A stretch of 18,087 nucleotides of DNA, taken from assembly GCA_003228495.1 (NCBI GenBank), contig QIDY01000356.1, positions 1 through 18,087 of the forward strand, written 5' to 3'. Source of the stretch: Nitrospirota bacterium. GTDB taxonomy: Bacteria > Nitrospirota > Nitrospiria > Nitrospirales > UBA8639. Numbering within the stretch: the stretch's first letter is position 1; the number at the start of each line of letters is the position of its first letter. The notes under the pieces were generated by a model. It searched no databases. It saw nothing but the letters and a program-made list of their open reading frames with translations, and was not told the DNA's origin. The translations under genes and the position numbers were made by a program. Positions 1 to 6,145 of the stretch are shown here, in pieces.

Positions 1-363
1 ATCTGATTAAGTGGTGACCATTGACCCAAGTGAAAGTTTTGGCGATGAAGCCGAGAGTTTCAATAATGTATTGACCGTCCTTATTTTCGCTTTTCTCGCA
101 ACCGATGGCAATTTGGAGGTTGTGGTCATTGACCGTAACGCGATTTGTTTTTCTGCTCTTACTGGTACTGGGGGCTGTTCTGATGAAAAACTTTCACGGA
201 ATCGCCCTGTAACGACGGATGTGAAGAGTAAAAAGGCACGGACGACAATCCTTTCAGCCTATGACCCATGAAAAAAATGCTACGGCCATATTCGAACAAA
301 ATGTTGGTGGTCAGGGTCGAACGTCATAGTCGAACCCTGATCCCAGAGGGGATCGCGAATTTT
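1..363. other. Intergenic or gene-remnant stretch, no assignable gene
   Basis: No open frame here resembles a known protein or has a good ribosome site. The longest frame starts at a GTG at position 11 and gives an 86-residue product of no recognisable family. A 35-codon frame on the plus strand (105-212) encodes a hydrophobic stretch after a short basic start and could be a membrane peptide, but it lacks a ribosome site. The motif ATTGACCGT occurs twice (70-78 and 128-136). Two hairpins occupy the right end and are listed separately. The window edge may cut off a larger upstream context. Confidence 0.5.
312..363. terminator. Two adjoining hairpins abutting the insertion sequence, possible terminator
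   Basis: The first stem pairs CAGGGT (312-317) and CGA (318-320) with TCG (330-332) and ACCCTG (334-339), leaving one bulged base. The second is a perfect 6-bp stem, GATCCC (339-344) with GGGATC (349-354) and a 4-base loop, followed by GCGAATTTT up to the insertion sequence edge. The two stems share base 339 and would partly exclude each other. The second stem plus a short T run looks like a weak intrinsic terminator for a plus-strand gene to the left of the window; the T run is short, so this is uncertain. Confidence 0.35.
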
Positions 364-395
364 CAGCCTAAGGGACTACGCAATAATAACTTCGT
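364..395 (+). repeat. Left terminal inverted repeat of the ISAzo13-family element
   Basis: This 32-bp stretch starts CAGCCTAAGGG and ends TAACTTCGT. Compared without gaps to the reverse complement of 2247-2278, the outer 11 bases and the inner 9 bases are identical, as is CGCA in the middle. The match stops immediately outside base 364. Confidence 0.85.
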
Positions 396-398
396 ATG

Positions 399-1310
399 CT
401 ATGAAGGTATGAACGTGTAATTCCAGTCCGGCAGAGAGTCGTGTTTTCGGATGTTGAGTTGGTTCATTTGCTTGACATTTATCTTGATACCCTTCGCATA
501 GATTGTCGGATCGATGTAGGCTTTTACCGCGAGGCCCGTGGTGGTTGCCGTGGTGCTGATGTAATTCTGGATGGTCGCGAAACTATCCAGTGGACACCCG
601 GCCCAGTTTTTGCTGATTGCGCTGAACAGCCTGTGTTCGATGGGATTCCACTTGGACGTTCCCGGAGGATAGTGACTTACGGTGACTTTGATTCGGTATC
701 GGTTACTGAACTGTTGTAACTCGTGCTTCCATGCTCGGCAGCGATAGCCGTTGCTGCCGCCGCAGTCCGCCAGAATGAGCAGTTCCTGCGCGTTGGTATA
801 ACGACGGTGCCCATCGTATCGCCACCATTTTTCGATGGACGAGACAGCGAATTGCGCCGTGTCATACGACACCCCGACGAAGACTGCTCCCCAGTTGGCC
901 TGGATGTCATAGATGCCGTAGGGAACCGCGAGCCCCAGCCCTTGGGAGCGGAAGTCATGGTCGTTCACCGCGACCGCGTGTTTATTCCATGCCGCTCCAG
1001 GGTTTTTGAAATTGCCCACCAGCTCTTTCTTTTTTGTGTCGACACTGATCACTGGCAGTCCCCGCTGGGAGAAACGATCACGAATAGAGGCGAGTTGCTT
1101 GAACTGCGCGTCCCGCTCCAACCCGGCGCCCGACGCGATGGTCTTGTGATTCACGCGCAGGGAGTAGCCGAGCTCTTTGAGGATGCGCCCGACGGGGTTC
1201 GCGCTGATCTCGATGCCGCCGAGGTTGGCGAGCTCGCGTGCGATTTTCTCGGTGGTACGCCGTGTCCACTTCAGGCCAGTGATCGGATCCCCGGCCGTCT
1301 CGTGTTCCAT
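399..1310 (-). CDS. ISAzo13-family transposase, catalytic part (second frame)
   Basis: This 303-codon frame encodes the DDE/RNase H-fold catalytic part of an ISAzo13-type transposase, which would cut and join the element's ends. The expected acidic triad is visible: D91 in SVDTKKK, D182 in ADCGGSNG and E225 in WNPIEHRLF. The first ATG overlaps the stop of the upstream frame (TGATG), so it could be translated by reinitiation. The family-typical sequence continues upstream of this ATG without a stop: reading this frame back to 1343 adds TPEILTKIEAL, which joins smoothly onto the upstream protein. I therefore infer that the functional product is a fusion made by a -1 frameshift at 1343-1350, about 556 residues from the start at 2068. 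Confidence 0.88.
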   Translation of the reverse strand: MEHETAGDPITGLKWTRRTTEKIARELANLGGIEISANPVGRILKELGYSLRVNHKTIASGAGLERDAQFKQLASIRDRFSQRGLPVISVDTKKKELVGNFKNPGAAWNKHAVAVNDHDFRSQGLGLAVPYGIYDIQANWGAVFVGVSYDTAQFAVSSIEKWWRYDGHRRYTNAQELLILADCGGSNGYRCRAWKHELQQFSNRYRIKVTVSHYPPGTSKWNPIEHRLFSAISKNWAGCPLDSFATIQNYISTTATTTGLAVKAYIDPTIYAKGIKINVKQMNQLNIRKHDSLPDWNYTFIPS

Positions 1311-2068
1311 CAGGGCTTCGATCTTCGTGAGGATTTCCGGTGTTTTTTTTCCACCGGCTTGCGACCGCCTCCCACCTTGCGTGCCCGGTCACTCTCGACG
1401 TCACCTGCCACGAGCTCCCGACGCCCCCGAGCAACCGTCTGGGGATGCATGCCCAGCAGAGACGCGATCCATTTATCGCCACCGAGCCCATACTTGAGCG
1501 CTTCGACGCCCGCGTACAGGCGCCGTTGTTTTTCGTCGAGCAGGCTGAGGAAGATGATGATGGCGGCCTTCGCCTCGTCAGAAAGCTCCTGTTCCGCCAG
1601 ATCCATGAGGTTGCGTGACACAAGCTGCTGCTTGCGGATCGCGGACTGGGTCGAGCAATAGAGGTACCGATTGGCCACCTTTTCTCGTACAACCTGTCCC
1701 TTGGCGACGAGTCTCAGCAGCGATACCTTGACGCTGACACCAAGCAACTGCCTGAACTCATCTGCGAAATACCCACCAGGAGACTCATGTGCGACATGCT
1801 GCAGCGTCGACATCAAGGTCCCCTGTTTGGAAAAACGCACCGTGTTGTACGACCAAAGACCTCGATGATCGAATCTGGCAATCTTCTCCAGCGTGTAGTA
1901 GCGACCGCCGTGCGAGTAGCTTGATCGATACGAGCGCTGCTTCAGCTTTCGCAACACCGTCTTGTCAACCGAGGTGCCGAGAAAGTTCTGTAGCTCCACC
2001 ATGGTCGCGACGACGTGACGCATCAAGAACCGCTCCAGGTCCTCGGCGCGATACTGAGTGCGTCTCAT
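1310..2068 (-). CDS. ISAzo13-family transposase, N-terminal DNA-binding part (first frame)
   Basis: I start this 252-residue protein at the ATG at 2068, because AAGGGGA lies 5-6 bases upstream; an upstream ATG at 2098 lies inside the palindrome and has no ribosome site. The last ~90 residues (LSDEAKAAI...RRLYAGVEALKYG...VGGGRKPVEKK) are the usual N-terminus of ISAzo13 transposases, including the helix-turn-helix-like GMHPQTVARGRREL. The first ~150 residues are an addition: they are basic, with two helix-rich segments and a GGRYYTLE hairpin suggestive of winged-helix DNA-binding folds. After VEKK the zero frame runs into 11 unrelated residues and stops, consistent with a -1 frameshift into the catalytic frame. 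The exact fold of the extension is inferred. Confidence 0.8.
   Translation of the reverse strand: MRRTQYRAEDLERFLMRHVVATMVELQNFLGTSVDKTVLRKLKQRSYRSSYSHGGRYYTLEKIARFDHRGLWSYNTVRFSKQGTLMSTLQHVAHESPGGYFADEFRQLLGVSVKVSLLRLVAKGQVVREKVANRYLYCSTQSAIRKQQLVSRNLMDLAEQELSDEAKAAIIIFLSLLDEKQRRLYAGVEALKYGLGGDKWIASLLGMHPQTVARGRRELVAGDVESDRARKVGGGRKPVEKKHRKSSRRSKP
1343..1350 (-). promoter_or_regulatory. A8 slippery site for -1 programmed frameshift
   Basis: On the minus strand the zero frame reads GAA AAA AAA CAC. This gives the classic heptamer A AAA AAA followed by C, the type used by many insertion sequences. Slipping back one base changes the reading to ACA CCG GAA, giving TPEILTKIEALMEHE, which is the family-typical continuation. 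Zero-frame translation stops 11 codons later at 1310. Transcriptional slippage on the A run is an alternative. A sequencing error in the homopolymer cannot be excluded from the sequence alone. Confidence 0.7.
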
Positions 2069-2078
2069 AATGTCCCCT

Positions 2079-2129
2079 TGTAACCATAGAATGCACAAAA
2101 TGGTTACATACGGACATCAAGGAAGTCAA
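2079..2129 (-). promoter_or_regulatory. Transposase promoter with overlapping operator-like palindrome
   Basis: Reading the minus strand, TTGACT (2129-2124) is followed after 17 bases by TAACCA (2106-2101), a fair -35 with a weak -10. Over the -10 and start region lies a perfect 9-bp inverted repeat, TGTAACCAT (2079-2087) and ATGGTTACA (2100-2108), with a 12-bp spacer. It sits 11 bp upstream of the transposase start codon. The spacing suits binding of a dimer, possibly the transposase's own N-terminal domain; that role is inferred. Confidence 0.4.
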
Positions 2130-2246
2130 CGATCTTATCTGGATGAAACGCAAATGATCCTTCGACTATGGCTTTTAATGCGCAACTGATCACAAAACTC
2201 GCACAATCCTGGGAGGTGATTAATGTCTATTTGTCACCATTATGTA

Positions 2247-2278
2247 ACGAAGTTAAATATGCGCGAACCCTTAGGCTG
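2247..2278 (-). repeat. Right terminal inverted repeat of the ISAzo13-family element
   Basis: Read on the minus strand it begins CAGCCTAAGGG and ends TAACTTCGT, mirroring the left repeat at 364-395 without gaps. It lies about 180 bp upstream of the transposase start, leaving room for the promoter. Confidence 0.85.
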
Positions 2279-2649
2279 CTCGCCGGTTGTTTGCTCTTTA
2301 TCAGTTCCTACCTTCCCATTGACCTTGATCTTCTGAAATTCTTGGGGTCTTATTTTTATAGCGTGACATAATTAGGTATTGTGTCCCCAGAATTAATGGA
2401 ACATTTTTTCCTATGGGGTAAGGTCTGCATCGTTCTGATGAAATTTTTGAATTTCTGAATCGACGTGCCTTGTTGCTCTTCTAGAAATTTCCCAAGTTTT
2501 CACGCAGATTGATCTCCACCACCAAGAATGTTTGAGGATTCATGACATGGCACGTGGGTTGCTGAAGACAAGATGGTGGGGTTCAGGGGAGCGATGTGGA
2601 TCCAGAGGGGAGAGGGATTTATGTCTGCAAACAGAAGGAGGGAAGAGGC
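2279..2649. other. Intergenic region between the insertion sequence and the STAS genes
   Basis: I see no credible gene here. A frame running from 2168 to 2371 crosses the insertion sequence end and matches nothing I know. A GTG at 2596 could extend the STAS gene by 18 codons, but the ATG at 2650 has the better ribosome site. The region is AT-rich around 2330-2450 and may hold the promoter for the STAS pair; no box pair was convincing. Confidence 0.5.
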
Positions 2650-2982
2650 ATGTTAGTCAGGGCACGTTGGGATAAAGAGACTCGAATTTTAAAGTTATCA
2701 GGGCGGTTTGATAAGGCTGCTCGTGTACCGGTGGAAACCGCGTTAGCTGCCGGAGAAGGCCATCCGTGCAAACAAGTGGTTCTTGATTTTTCTAACGTGT
2801 CGTCGATGGATAGTGCCGGTATTGGCAAAGTGTTGCTTCTGTATCATTCACTCCGGAAAAAAGGTGTGGCCTTAATGGTTATGAATCCTCGACCTTTGGT
2901 TGAAGAGGTGCTTCATTTGGTGAATTTGGCTACGTTCATTCCCATTTCGCAGCACCATACAGAAGTTCGGTCGGTTGCTTAG
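2650..2982 (+). CDS. STAS-domain protein (anti-anti-sigma-like), first of a tandem pair
   Basis: This 110-residue protein is a stand-alone STAS domain of the SpoIIAA/RsbV type. Such proteins act as phosphorylation-controlled partners of anti-sigma kinases or of other regulators. The core LDFSNVSSMDSAGIGKV holds the conserved DS[AS]G motif, with S55 in the position phosphorylated in SpoIIAA. The start at 2650 follows GGAGG about 9 bases upstream; a GTG at 2596 would add 18 residues of low complexity. The next gene is a divergent paralogue. No RsbW-like kinase, PP2C phosphatase or sigma factor lies in the window, so the partner and the output are unknown. It could alternatively act within a larger signalling or membrane-associated complex. 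Confidence 0.82.
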   Translation: MLVRARWDKETRILKLSGRFDKAARVPVETALAAGEGHPCKQVVLDFSNVSSMDSAGIGKVLLLYHSLRKKGVALMVMNPRPLVEEVLHLVNLATFIPISQHHTEVRSVA

Positions 2983-3047
2983 AGTCTAGGTTGGGTGTAT
3001 CGATTCCTTAAGTTGCTTTGGAGAAAACCCGAGAAGATTGGCCAGTG

Positions 3048-3389
3048 ATGAATCGTTTGTCTACCGAACCGGCAACTCATCCGTGTATGCATATCATTAC
3101 GCTTGGAGCATGTTTCGATGCACAAGCCGAGCATGCGTTAGAGTCAGCCGTGTATCAGGCGCAGAAAGCCCAAGGCCGACATATTCTTCTGAATCTCCAA
3201 GCCTTGACGATGATTGATAGTCGGGGATTGGGTAAATTATTTTTGACGTATCACCATCTCAACCGGCAAAAAATTGGCCTGAGCATTGTGAGTCCCCAAC
3301 CAATCGTTCGGGAAATGTTGGAGTTTGTCAATTTCCCCAAGCTCGTACCAATCTATGATTCAATGGAAGACGTTGCGGTGCACGAGTAG
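3048..3389 (+). CDS. STAS-domain protein, second of a tandem pair
   Basis: This 113-residue STAS-domain protein is a paralogue of the preceding gene: both share the pattern DS.G.GK..L.YH.L, a following PRP/PQP turn, and a C-terminal VN....(I/V)PI segment. The candidate phosphoserine is S58 in MIDSRGLGKL; the residue after it is arginine rather than the usual small residue, which could alter kinase recognition. I chose the ATG at 3048; a TTG at 3018 in the same frame would add ten residues. Neither has a strong ribosome site. The gap to the first STAS gene is 65 bp, so the two are probably cotranscribed. No target is identifiable from the sequence. Confidence 0.78.
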   Translation: MNRLSTEPATHPCMHIITLGACFDAQAEHALESAVYQAQKAQGRHILLNLQALTMIDSRGLGKLFLTYHHLNRQKIGLSIVSPQPIVREMLEFVNFPKLVPIYDSMEDVAVHE

Positions 3390-3577
3390 GCGATGATGAA
3401 ACTCACGGGGCTCCATTCAGGCGTTGCATAGTCGAGTGTGTGTTGCCGTATTTCTCCCTTGACTGATTCCTTGCCCTACAATCCACTATCGTTCACGATT
3501 GGCTTAAGAAAACCGGGAACGAAACCGATTGGCATAGTAACAGCACTCACAGCAGGCGGATTCAGTATAGGAGAACC

Positions 3578-3814
3578 ATGATGTATATAAAAACCAGACA
3601 AAAGAACATTGAAGGATCTTCACATACGCTGTTGTTTCATCTGGATCCCGACATCCGTTCTGATGCCGCTATTCAGTTGGGTGGTGACACGGCCCGTGTC
3701 TCTGATCGACGGTTCGCGCTTGAAGCGTTGACGACCGCACTCCAGGATCCTTGCGCGACGGTTCAAGAAGCGGCGCTGCAATCGTTGATGCGGATGAGTG
3801 GAAAGAACGCGTAG
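3578..3814 (+). CDS. Small HEAT-repeat-like protein (78 aa)
   Basis: The ORF is preceded by TAGGAG four bases before the ATG at 3578; a second ATG at 3581 is equally possible. The product is 78 residues, with two helical repeat-like units: residues 22-36 (LDPDIRSDAAIQLG) and 48-72 (LEALTTALQDP...VQEAALQSLMRM). The DP.....A...L pattern matches HEAT/PBS-lyase-type repeats. It is too short to form a full solenoid and probably acts as a small protein-binding module. It lies about 190 bp after the STAS pair and may be a separate unit. No signal peptide or enzyme motif is present. Function unknown. Confidence 0.65.
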   Translation: MMYIKTRQKNIEGSSHTLLFHLDPDIRSDAAIQLGGDTARVSDRRFALEALTTALQDPCATVQEAALQSLMRMSGKNA

Positions 3815-3880
3815 GGTGTTTCCGGACTATTCGGTGTACGGTTCATCTGTGGTCGTGTCTGCTCTGTCGTGAGAAGATAT

Positions 3881-4045
3881 CAAGGGAATGTTGAAAAAAG
3901 CCGCCAGCGGCGTTCTCGCCCTTTTGTCGTGCTCACGTACTGAGAGTACGCTCCGCGCGACTTTTTTGACCCCATTCCCTTGGCTGCTGACGTCGATCGC
4001 AACTCGGGCATTTATGGGCTATGCGAGTGATAATATTCAGCAGCC
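3881..4045. repeat. REP-like palindromic element, copy 1 (two consecutive hairpins)
   Basis: The first hairpin is bounded by perfect 10-bp arms, CAAGGGAATG (3881-3890) and CATTCCCTTG (3973-3982). It holds the sequence GAAAAAAGCCGCCAGCGGCG and an inner CGTACTGAGAGTACG stem. A second hairpin has 9-bp perfect arms, GGCTGCTGA (3982-3990) and TCAGCAGCC (4037-4045). A related copy lies at 9652-9842 and a partial one at 8012-8048. Copy 1 lacks an inner segment of about 27 bp that copy 2 keeps. Its place downstream of a gene suits a mobile REP/MITE-like repeat or a transcript 3' end. Confidence 0.8.
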
Positions 4046-4074
4046 CCATCAACGCGACACCTTGTTGTTTTCTT

Positions 4075-4114
4075 CATTGACTTCCTTTTTCATCCATTGA
4101 CTTCCTTTTTCATC
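4075..4114 (+). repeat. Perfect 20-bp tandem duplication upstream of potA
   Basis: The unit CATTGACTTCCTTTTTCATC occurs twice head to tail, at 4075-4094 and 4095-4114, with no mismatch. Each unit contains a TTGACT hexamer, so the -35 element of the likely pot promoter is duplicated. Such a change can arise by replication slippage. Confidence 0.9.
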
Positions 4115-4126
4115 CCTTCCTAAAAT
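4097..4126 (+). promoter_or_regulatory. Probable sigma-70-type promoter of potABCD
   Basis: TTGACT (4097-4102) is followed after 18 bases by TAAAAT (4121-4126), five of six matches in each box. Transcription would start near 4133, leaving a leader of about 48 bases before potA. The -35 lies in the second unit of a 20-bp tandem repeat; the first unit offers the same hexamer at 4077-4082 but has no -10 at proper spacing. Confidence 0.55.
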
Positions 4127-4180
4127 CCTCCCAGTCCGAATCAAAATTTTCAAACCCTGTCAAAGGGATGGCTTTCTGTG

Positions 4181-5263
4181 ATGCACACCGTCGTGCTCGA
4201 AAATGTGGTGAAAACCCACGGCCAGGTGGTAGCGGTCGATGATGTGACGCTCAGCATCAAGAGCGGAGAGTTTTTTTCGATACTCGGGCCGAGTGGGTCT
4301 GGAAAAACGACGATTCTGCGGCTGATTGCTGGATTGGATGTTCCCGATTCCGGGACGATTACTCTTCAGCAACGGATCGTCAACGCCGATCCCCCGCATG
4401 TTCGTCCAGTCAATATGGTGTTTCAGCACTATGCCCTGTTTCCGCATATGACGGTGTTTGAAAATATTGCGTTTGGCTTGAGGATGCACCGGCAGTCCCG
4501 GCAAGATATTCGGGAGGCGGTTGAGGAGATGGTTGCTCTCGTGCGTTTAAAAGGGAAAACGCAACGATTCCCTGCGCAGCTCTCCGGGGGGGAGCAGCAG
4601 CGTGTCGCCCTTGCGCGTGCGTTGGTGAATCGCCCAGTCGTGTTGCTGTTGGATGAGCCCCTAGCAGCGTTGGATCAGCAGTTGCGACAGGATATGCAAG
4701 CGGAACTCAAGCGATTGCAACAAGAAGTCAACGCCACCTTTATTTGTGTGACTCATCAACAGGATGAAGCACTCATGCTCTCCGATCGTTTGGGGGTGAT
4801 GCATCGTGGAACACTCTTACAAGTCGGGACACCTCAAGAGATTTATGAACAGCCGGTATCCTCGACAGTTGCCAAGTTTATTGGCCTCTCGAATTCGTTG
4901 TCCGGCATGGTTACTCGCACGGAGAATAATTTCTGTTGGATACAGGCTGAGGCGTTTCCCACGGTTATGGCACGTTGTCCGGAGGGAGGAGTTGAGCATG
5001 GGTCCGCCACGGTGATGGTGCGACCGGAACGGTTGCATATTTCAGTCGATGGGCCCGTCAATGGGTATGAGAATACCTTTCCTGCTATCGTGCATCATGT
5101 CGTGTTTCATGGCAATGAGATGTTCTACCAGTTTCGGCTACGGAACGACGCGATATGGACTGCCCGTGTACCCATTGCCGGGACTCACGCGCGCCCTTTG
5201 GTTCCGGGCCAATCCGTCTATCTGCAATGGGCCGCTCATGATGGATTAGTCCTTTCTTCCTAA
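4181..5263 (+). CDS. potA: Polyamine ABC importer ATPase PotA
   Basis: This 360-residue protein is the ATPase of a spermidine/putrescine-type importer and powers uptake through PotB and PotC at the inner membrane. All nucleotide-binding motifs are present: Walker A GPSGSGKT (36-43), Q-loop Q82, signature LSGGEQ (134-139), Walker B ending LLLDEP (155-160) and the switch histidine H192. The C-terminal ~120 residues form the TOBE-type regulatory domain expected of PotA/MalK-like ATPases. The length is close to the family's usual ~370. A GTG one codon upstream (4178) is an alternative start; no strong ribosome site decides between them. The stop touches the start of potB. Iron or thiamine importers have similar ATPases, but the PotD-like receptor downstream points to polyamines. 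Confidence 0.9.
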   Translation: MHTVVLENVVKTHGQVVAVDDVTLSIKSGEFFSILGPSGSGKTTILRLIAGLDVPDSGTITLQQRIVNADPPHVRPVNMVFQHYALFPHMTVFENIAFGLRMHRQSRQDIREAVEEMVALVRLKGKTQRFPAQLSGGEQQRVALARALVNRPVVLLLDEPLAALDQQLRQDMQAELKRLQQEVNATFICVTHQQDEALMLSDRLGVMHRGTLLQVGTPQEIYEQPVSSTVAKFIGLSNSLSGMVTRTENNFCWIQAEAFPTVMARCPEGGVEHGSATVMVRPERLHISVDGPVNGYENTFPAIVHHVVFHGNEMFYQFRLRNDAIWTARVPIAGTHARPLVPGQSVYLQWAAHDGLVLSS

Positions 5264-6145
5264 TTGTCCACATCCTTTAGTATTGTGATACACCTTCCTT
5301 CCCATTCTTTGCCTCTGCCTCTGAAATGTTCTTTCTGGGCGGCGGCCCTGTTGTTAATTGTGTTCTTTCTGTTTCCCTTGCTGGTGGTGTTTGGCGTCAG
5401 CCTAGCCAGCCGGGGTTTGTATGGTGGCGTGGAATGGGTCGGAACGTTAGAGAATTATCGTCGATTGGCCGATCCTTTACTGGGCATGATCTTTCTTCGA
5501 TCGATTCTCTTTGCGAGTATGACTACCCTGGTCTGTGCCCTGGTGGGGTTTCCTTTAGCCTATGCGGTGGCTCGGGTCTCTCAGCGTTGGCAATTGGTGT
5601 TCCTCACCTTGGTGATGATCCCGTTTTGGACGAATTTTTTAGTGAGAACGTATGCCTGGATTTTAATTTTACGCGCTGACGGCGTGTTCAATTCCTTGCT
5701 GATTCAGCTTGGCGTTCAATCGGAGCCTCTTTCATTGTTATTTACCGATTTTGCGGTTGGCATCGGTTTGGTCTATGGGTATCTTCCATTCATGGTGCTG
5801 CCGTTAATCGTGGCTATCGAACGGATCCCTCCACAATTGGAAGAAGCTGCTTACGATCTCTATGCCTCTATGGGGGGGATGTTTCGGCATGTCATTCTTC
5901 CTCTGAGCAAACCCGGGTTTATTGCGGGTGGGGTGCTCGTATTTATTCCTTCTCTTGGAGCGTTTATCACTCCCTATTTATTGGGAGGTGGGCAAAAGAT
6001 GCTGATCGGGACGCTCATTCAGCAAGAATTCCTCATATCCCGGGATTGGCCGTTTGGTTCGGCTCTCTCGTTCGGATTGATGGGCATTGTCCTGATGCTC
6101 GGGTTTGTGGTGAGTCGGACGTTTTTGGGAAGGAGTGCTCGATGA
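5264..6145 (+). CDS. potB: Polyamine ABC importer permease PotB
   Basis: This ~293-residue inner-membrane permease has six predicted membrane segments, roughly at residues 24-46, 78-102, 110-136, 162-184, 217-239 and 264-286. The cytoplasmic EAA loop that docks on the ATPase is at 193-215 (EEAAYDLYASMGG...ILPLS). There is no ATG near the beginning. A TTG directly after the potA stop codon (TAATTG) gives the longest product, and a GTG at 5285 would shorten it by seven residues; neither has a ribosome site, so coupling to potA translation is likely. The last four bases overlap potC (ATGA). Family and order match PotB of spermidine/putrescine systems. Confidence 0.88.
   Translation: MSTSFSIVIHLPSHSLPLPLKCSFWAAALLLIVFFLFPLLVVFGVSLASRGLYGGVEWVGTLENYRRLADPLLGMIFLRSILFASMTTLVCALVGFPLAYAVARVSQRWQLVFLTLVMIPFWTNFLVRTYAWILILRADGVFNSLLIQLGVQSEPLSLLFTDFAVGIGLVYGYLPFMVLPLIVAIERIPPQLEEAAYDLYASMGGMFRHVILPLSKPGFIAGGVLVFIPSLGAFITPYLLGGGQKMLIGTLIQQEFLISRDWPFGSALSFGLMGIVLMLGFVVSRTFLGRSAR

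Larger units (their letters stand above)
364..2278 (-). mobile_element. ISAzo13-family insertion sequence, complete, 1915 bp
   Basis: The element is bounded by 32-bp imperfect inverted repeats at 364-395 and 2247-2278. It holds a two-frame transposase on the minus strand (2068 to 399). The transposase catalytic half matches the ISAzo13 family, with the DTKKK, ADCGGSN and WNPIEHRLF motifs. The reading frame stops only 4 bp inside the left repeat, as is usual for compact insertion sequences. Both ends, the frameshift site and the catalytic residues look intact, so it may still be active. A clear target-site duplication is not visible; only a GC dinucleotide could be shared, and it lies inside the repeat itself. 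Confidence 0.88.

Noticed and set aside
11..271. 86-codon open frame at the window's left edge
   Set aside because: It begins with GTG, has no ribosome site and resembles no family; composition does not look coding.
723..1661. Plus-strand open frames (up to 312 codons) inside the insertion sequence
   Set aside because: They are antisense shadows of the transposase, whose catalytic motifs are clear on the minus strand.
362..2280. Target-site duplication of the insertion sequence
   Set aside because: The immediate flanks (TTT on the left, CTC on the right) do not match; a shared GC would lie within the inverted repeats and proves nothing.
2168..2371. 67-codon frame crossing the right end of the insertion sequence
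   Set aside because: It spans the terminal repeat, so it is a chance frame joining element and flank.
3888..4100. 70-codon frame over the REP-like element
   Set aside because: The sequence is a palindromic repeat shared with 9652-9842; the frame is not kept in that copy.
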